Shown here one piece after another: positions 60,868 to 64,000 of a DNA stretch of 64,000 bases. The number at the start of each line of letters is the position of its first letter. Positions within the stretch are counted from its first letter, which is position 1. The notes below the pieces were generated by a model that worked only from the letters and a program-made list of their open reading frames with translations, did no database searches and was not told the origin of the DNA. This stretch comes from Cedecea davisae DSM 4568. GTDB taxonomy: Bacteria > Pseudomonadota > Gammaproteobacteria > Enterobacterales > Enterobacteriaceae. The DNA is taken from contig NZ_KE161030.1 in NCBI RefSeq assembly GCF_000412335.2, positions 4,287,890-4,351,889 of the forward strand, given 5' to 3'. The position numbers and the translations under genes are program-made.

Positions 60868-63573
60868 ATGTTAATCCCATCCAAATTAAGTCGCCCTGTT
60901 CGGCTGGAAAACACTGTGGTTCGCGACCGCCTGTTGGTGAAGCTTTCGACTGCCGCCAACTACCGGCTGGCGCTGATCGCCAGCCCCGCAGGTTACGGTA
61001 AAACTACCCTGGTCTCACAGTGGGCGGCGGGGAAAAAAGAGCTGGGCTGGTACTCCCTGGATGAGGGGGACAACCAGCAAGAGCGCTTTGCCAGCTACCT
61101 GATCGCCGCCGTTCAGCACGCCACCGGCAGCCACTGTGTCAGCAGCGAAATCATGGCGCAAAAACGCCAGTACGCCAGCCTTTCGTCGCTATTTTCCCAG
61201 CTGTTTATCGAGCTGGCAGGATGGGATAAACCGCTGTATCTGGTGATTGATGATTATCACCTGATAAGCAACCCGGTTATCCACGAAGCGATGCGTTTCT
61301 TTATTCGCCACCAGCCGGAAAACCTGACGCTGGTTATTTTGTCGCGCAATTTACCCCAGCTTGGTATTGCCAACCTGCGGGTGCGCGATCAGCTGCTGGA
61401 AATCGGCAGCCAGCAGCTCGCCTTTACCCATCAGGAAGCCAAGCAGTTCTTTGATAACCGCCTGGCAAGCCCGATTGAGCACGCCGACAGCAGCCGTCTG
61501 TGCGATGACGTTGCCGGATGGGTTACCGCCCTCCAGCTTATCGCCCTTTCCGCACGCCAGAGCAACACGCCCGCCCAGCATTCGGCGCGCCGCCTGTCGG
61601 GCATCAACGCCAGCCATCTGTCGGACTATCTGGTAGATGAGGTGCTGAATAACGTAGACGCGGATACCCGCAACTTCCTGCTGCGCAGCTCTATTTTGCG
61701 CTCGATGAACGACGCGCTGATTGTCCGGGTCACCGGCGAAGAAAACGGCCAGATGCGCCTGGAAGAGACCGAGCGCCAGGGCTTGTTCCTGCAGCGCATG
61801 GATGATTCGGGAGAATGGTTCTGTTTCCACCCGCTGTTCGGCAGTTTCCTGCGTCAACGCTGCCAGTGGGAGCTGGCCGCTGAGCTGCCCGATATTCACC
61901 GCGCGGCGGCAGAAAGCTGGATGGCTCAGGGCTTCCCGAGCGAGGCAATTCACCACGCGCTGGCGGCCGGTGATGCCAATATGCTACGCGATATTCTGCT
62001 GGGCCACGCCTGGGCGCTGTTTAACCACAGCGAGCTGACGCTGCTGGAAGAATCGCTCAAGGCGCTGCCGTGGGAAAGCCTGCTGGAGAACCCGAAGCTG
62101 GTGCTCCTCCAGGCCTGGCTGATGCAAAGCCAGCATCGTTACAGCGAAGTAAATACCCTGCTGGCTCGCGCCGAGCAGGAGATGGATTTAGTCATCGACG
62201 ATACGCTACACGGCGAATTCAACGCCCTGCGCGCTCAGGTGGCGATTAATGCTGGCGACCCGGCAGAAGCCGAGCGTCTGGCGATGGTGGCGCTGGAAAT
62301 GCTGCCCCTGGCCAATTTTTACAGCCGCATAGTGGCAACCTCCGTTCATGGCGAAGTGCTGCACTGCAAGGGCGATCTCACTAAGTCGCTCTCGGTAATG
62401 CAGCAAACCGAGCAGATGGCGCGCCGCCACGATGTCTGGCACTACGCGCTTTGGAGCCTCATCCAGCAAAGCGAAATTCTGCTGGCGCAGGGTTTCCTGC
62501 AGGCGGCCTGGGAAACCCAGGAAAAAGCCTTTGTGTTAATCCGCGAGCAGCATCTTGAACAGCTCCCGCTGCACGAGTTCCTACAGCGTATTCGCGCTCA
62601 ACTACTTTGGGCGTGGGCGCGACTGGATGAAGCAGAAGCAGCCGCTCGCTGCGGAATGGAGGTGCTTTCCAGCTTCCAGCCGCCTCAGCAGCTACAGTGT
62701 CTGGCGCTGCTGGTTCAGTGCTCGCTGGCCCGAGGCGACCTGGACAATGCCCGCAATCACCTTAACCGTCTTGAAAATTTACTCGGGAACGGTCCCTGGC
62801 ACAGTGACTGGGTGTCTAATGCCGACAAGGTACGAGTTATCTACTGGCAAATGACCGGCGACAAGAAGTCGGCCGCCAACTGGTTACGCCAGACGCCGAA
62901 GCCGGAGTTCGCCAATAACCACTTCCTGCAAAGCCAGTGGCGCAACATCGCCCGGGTGCAGATCCTGCTCGGCGAATATGATCCTGCGGAAATGGTGCTG
63001 GAAGAGTTAAACGAAAACGCCCGCAGCCTGCGCCTGATGAGCGATCTCAACCGCAACCTGCTGCTGCTGAACCAGCTTTACTGGCAGGCTGGGCGCAAGA
63101 GCGACGCCCAGCGCGTTCTGCTTGAGGCGCTGGCGCTGGCAAACCGCACCGGGTTTATCAGCCACTTTGTGATTGAAGGTGAGCCGATGGCTCAGCAGCT
63201 GCGCCAGCTGATCCAGCTCAATACGCTGCCGGAGCTGGACCAGCACCGCGCCCAGCGTATTCTGCGCGAAATTAATCAGCATCATCGCCACAAGTTCGCG
63301 CACTTCGACGAAAGCTTTGTTAACCGCCTGCTGAATCACCCCGAGGTGCCGGAGCTTATCCGCACCAGCCCGCTTACCCAGCGCGAATGGCAGGTGCTGG
63401 GGCTGATTTATTCTGGTTACAGCAATGAGCAGATAGCGGGCGAGCTGGATGTCGCTGCGACCACGATAAAAACGCACATTCGTAATTTGTATCAGAAGCT
63501 TGGCGTGGCACATCGCCAGGAAGCGGTGCTGCACGCGCAGAAATTGCTGAAGATGATGGGATATGGGGTTTAA
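60868..63573 (+). CDS. malT: Maltose regulon activator MalT
   Basis: MalT is an ATP- and maltotriose-dependent activator (STAND class). The 901 residues equal the E. coli length. Residues about 1-240 are the NTPase with Walker A PAGYGKTT at 40-47 and a Walker B region at [11 protein letters not shown]. The middle is the winged-helix and tetratricopeptide-like superhelix that binds the sugar. The C-terminal 65 residues are a LuxR-type helix-turn-helix ([43 protein letters not shown]). It activates malPQ next door and other mal genes outside the window. Confidence 0.98.
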   Translation: MLIPSKLSRPVRLENTVVRDRLLVKLSTAANYRLALIASPAGYGKTTLVSQWAAGKKELGWYSLDEGDNQQERFASYLIAAVQHATGSHCVSSEIMAQKRQYASLSSLFSQLFIELAGWDKPLYLVIDDYHLISNPVIHEAMRFFIRHQPENLTLVILSRNLPQLGIANLRVRDQLLEIGSQQLAFTHQEAKQFFDNRLASPIEHADSSRLCDDVAGWVTALQLIALSARQSNTPAQHSARRLSGINASHLSDYLVDEVLNNVDADTRNFLLRSSILRSMNDALIVRVTGEENGQMRLEETERQGLFLQRMDDSGEWFCFHPLFGSFLRQRCQWELAAELPDIHRAAAESWMAQGFPSEAIHHALAAGDANMLRDILLGHAWALFNHSELTLLEESLKALPWESLLENPKLVLLQAWLMQSQHRYSEVNTLLARAEQEMDLVIDDTLHGEFNALRAQVAINAGDPAEAERLAMVALEMLPLANFYSRIVATSVHGEVLHCKGDLTKSLSVMQQTEQMARRHDVWHYALWSLIQQSEILLAQGFLQAAWETQEKAFVLIREQHLEQLPLHEFLQRIRAQLLWAWARLDEAEAAARCGMEVLSSFQPPQQLQCLALLVQCSLARGDLDNARNHLNRLENLLGNGPWHSDWVSNADKVRVIYWQMTGDKKSAANWLRQTPKPEFANNHFLQSQWRNIARVQILLGEYDPAEMVLEELNENARSLRLMSDLNRNLLLLNQLYWQAGRKSDAQRVLLEALALANRTGFISHFVIEGEPMAQQLRQLIQLNTLPELDQHRAQRILREINQHHRHKFAHFDESFVNRLLNHPEVPELIRTSPLTQREWQVLGLIYSGYSNEQIAGELDVAATTIKTHIRNLYQKLGVAHRQEAVLHAQKLLKMMGYGV

Positions 63574-64000
63574 ATAGGGCGCATTCAATGCAGCTCCAGG
63601 CATACATTGGCCTGGCTTTCAGAAATGTGTAAATAGCAATAATCTAAAGGCATTGCCTCTATAAGCCTGCAATTTTTCCGTTCACCCGTAGTACTTTTCC
63701 CCTGCACGTTCCGCGAACGGTGAACGTGTCAGGGGAGTCACCGTCACTCCCCTGAGAACCCGGACTCCCGGCGAGAGAAAACGGAGGCGATTTAAGCCGG
63801 AACAACGGCCACGCTTTTGTCTCCGGTTCTCATTATCCCCCTCACCCCGTCCCTCTCCCCAAACGGGCGAGGGGGCAAAAAATAGATTTGTATCACCAGT
63901 GCCAGATCGCGTTAGATTCCGCAGCCACGCCCTTTTCCCCGGCTCTCATCGTCCCCGGCTTTGACCCAATTCAGACGGGGTTGAGCTGCCGGGAGCAGCG
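63574..64000. other. Repeat-rich non-coding region after malT
   Basis: No gene is visible here. Hairpins follow one another: TCCCCTG-CACGTTC (63698-63711) with GAACGTG-T-CAGGGGA (63722-63736); TCAGGGGAGT (63729-63738) with ACTCCCCTGA (63746-63755); and CCCTCTCCCC/GGGCGAGGGGG at about 63851-63876. The first two share one arm and exclude each other. The end reads on into GC-rich sequence with CCCCGGCTCTCATC-type pieces. rtc genes, which follow malT in E. coli, are not seen here. Confidence 0.6.
63729..63755. repeat. Perfect ten-base inverted repeat downstream of malT
   Basis: TCAGGGGAGT and ACTCCCCTGA pair around CACCGTC. No T-run follows, so it is not a classical terminator. It is part of the repeat block at the end of the window. 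Confidence 0.7.

Overview
The window is chromosomal DNA of a member of the Enterobacteriaceae. Protein after protein matches the Escherichia coli K-12 homologue in length and motifs, and the gene order follows the E. coli pabA-to-malT segment almost throughout: pabA, ppiA, tsgA, nirBDC-cysG, yhfS-to-yhfZ with php, trpS-gph-rpe-dam-damX-aroB-aroK, hofQPONM, mrcA, nudE, igaA-yrfG-hslR-hslO, yhgE, pckA, envZ-ompR, greB, tex, feoABC, bioH, gntX, nfuA, malQP, malT. It is not E. coli itself. fic-yhfG, the frl genes, yhgA and gntT are missing from their E. coli positions, codA sits beside nirB, and a large surface adhesin gene lies between yhgE and pckA. An Enterobacter/Cedecea/Kluyvera-like genus is possible, but I cannot fix the genus from the sequence.

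Layout. Bases 1-9.6 kb: folate synthesis (pabA), periplasmic prolyl isomerase (ppiA), an MFS transporter (tsgA), an orphan cytosine deaminase (codA) and the anaerobic nitrite reductase operon nirBDC-cysG, whose promoter carries perfect FNR and NarL/NarP sites. 9.6-17.1 kb: a minus-strand cluster of eight genes (yhfZ, yhfY, yhfX, yhfW, php, yhfU, yhfT, yhfS). It encodes a regulator, two PLP enzymes, a phosphatase/mutase-like and a phosphotriesterase-like enzyme and a membrane protein, and looks like one uncharacterised catabolic pathway. 17.2-23.6 kb: the aroK-aroB-damX-dam-rpe-gph-trpS housekeeping superoperon. 23.9-27.3 kb: hofMNOPQ, the secretin and inner-membrane platform of a DNA-uptake/type IV pilus-like machine. 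27.4-36.9 kb: PBP1a, NudE, the Rcs brake IgaA, heat-shock proteins HslR and Hsp33, and YhgE.

37.1-43.0 kb: a 1761-residue inverse autotransporter (intimin/invasin family) with LysM, beta-barrel, about seven Big_1-like and about three Big_2-like repeats and a distinct C-terminal domain. An AT-rich 0.6-kb leader follows. This is the clearest accessory insertion. 43.0-50 kb: pckA, envZ-ompR, greB and tex. 50-53.6 kb: feoABC, with FNR-, RstA- and Fur-like sites upstream, then a small periplasmic DUF1471 protein. 53.7-63.6 kb: bioH, gntX, nfuA (with a near-perfect type 1 IscR site) and the maltose regulon genes malPQ and malT. The last 0.4 kb is non-coding and rich in inverted repeats.

A GGGAGAGGG-type palindromic repeat recurs in at least four intergenic places (about 2.8, 7.3, 55.9 and 63.86 kb). 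At 2.8 kb it supplies the last codons and stop codon of codA. I saw no tRNA or rRNA genes, CRISPR arrays, insertion sequences or prophage.
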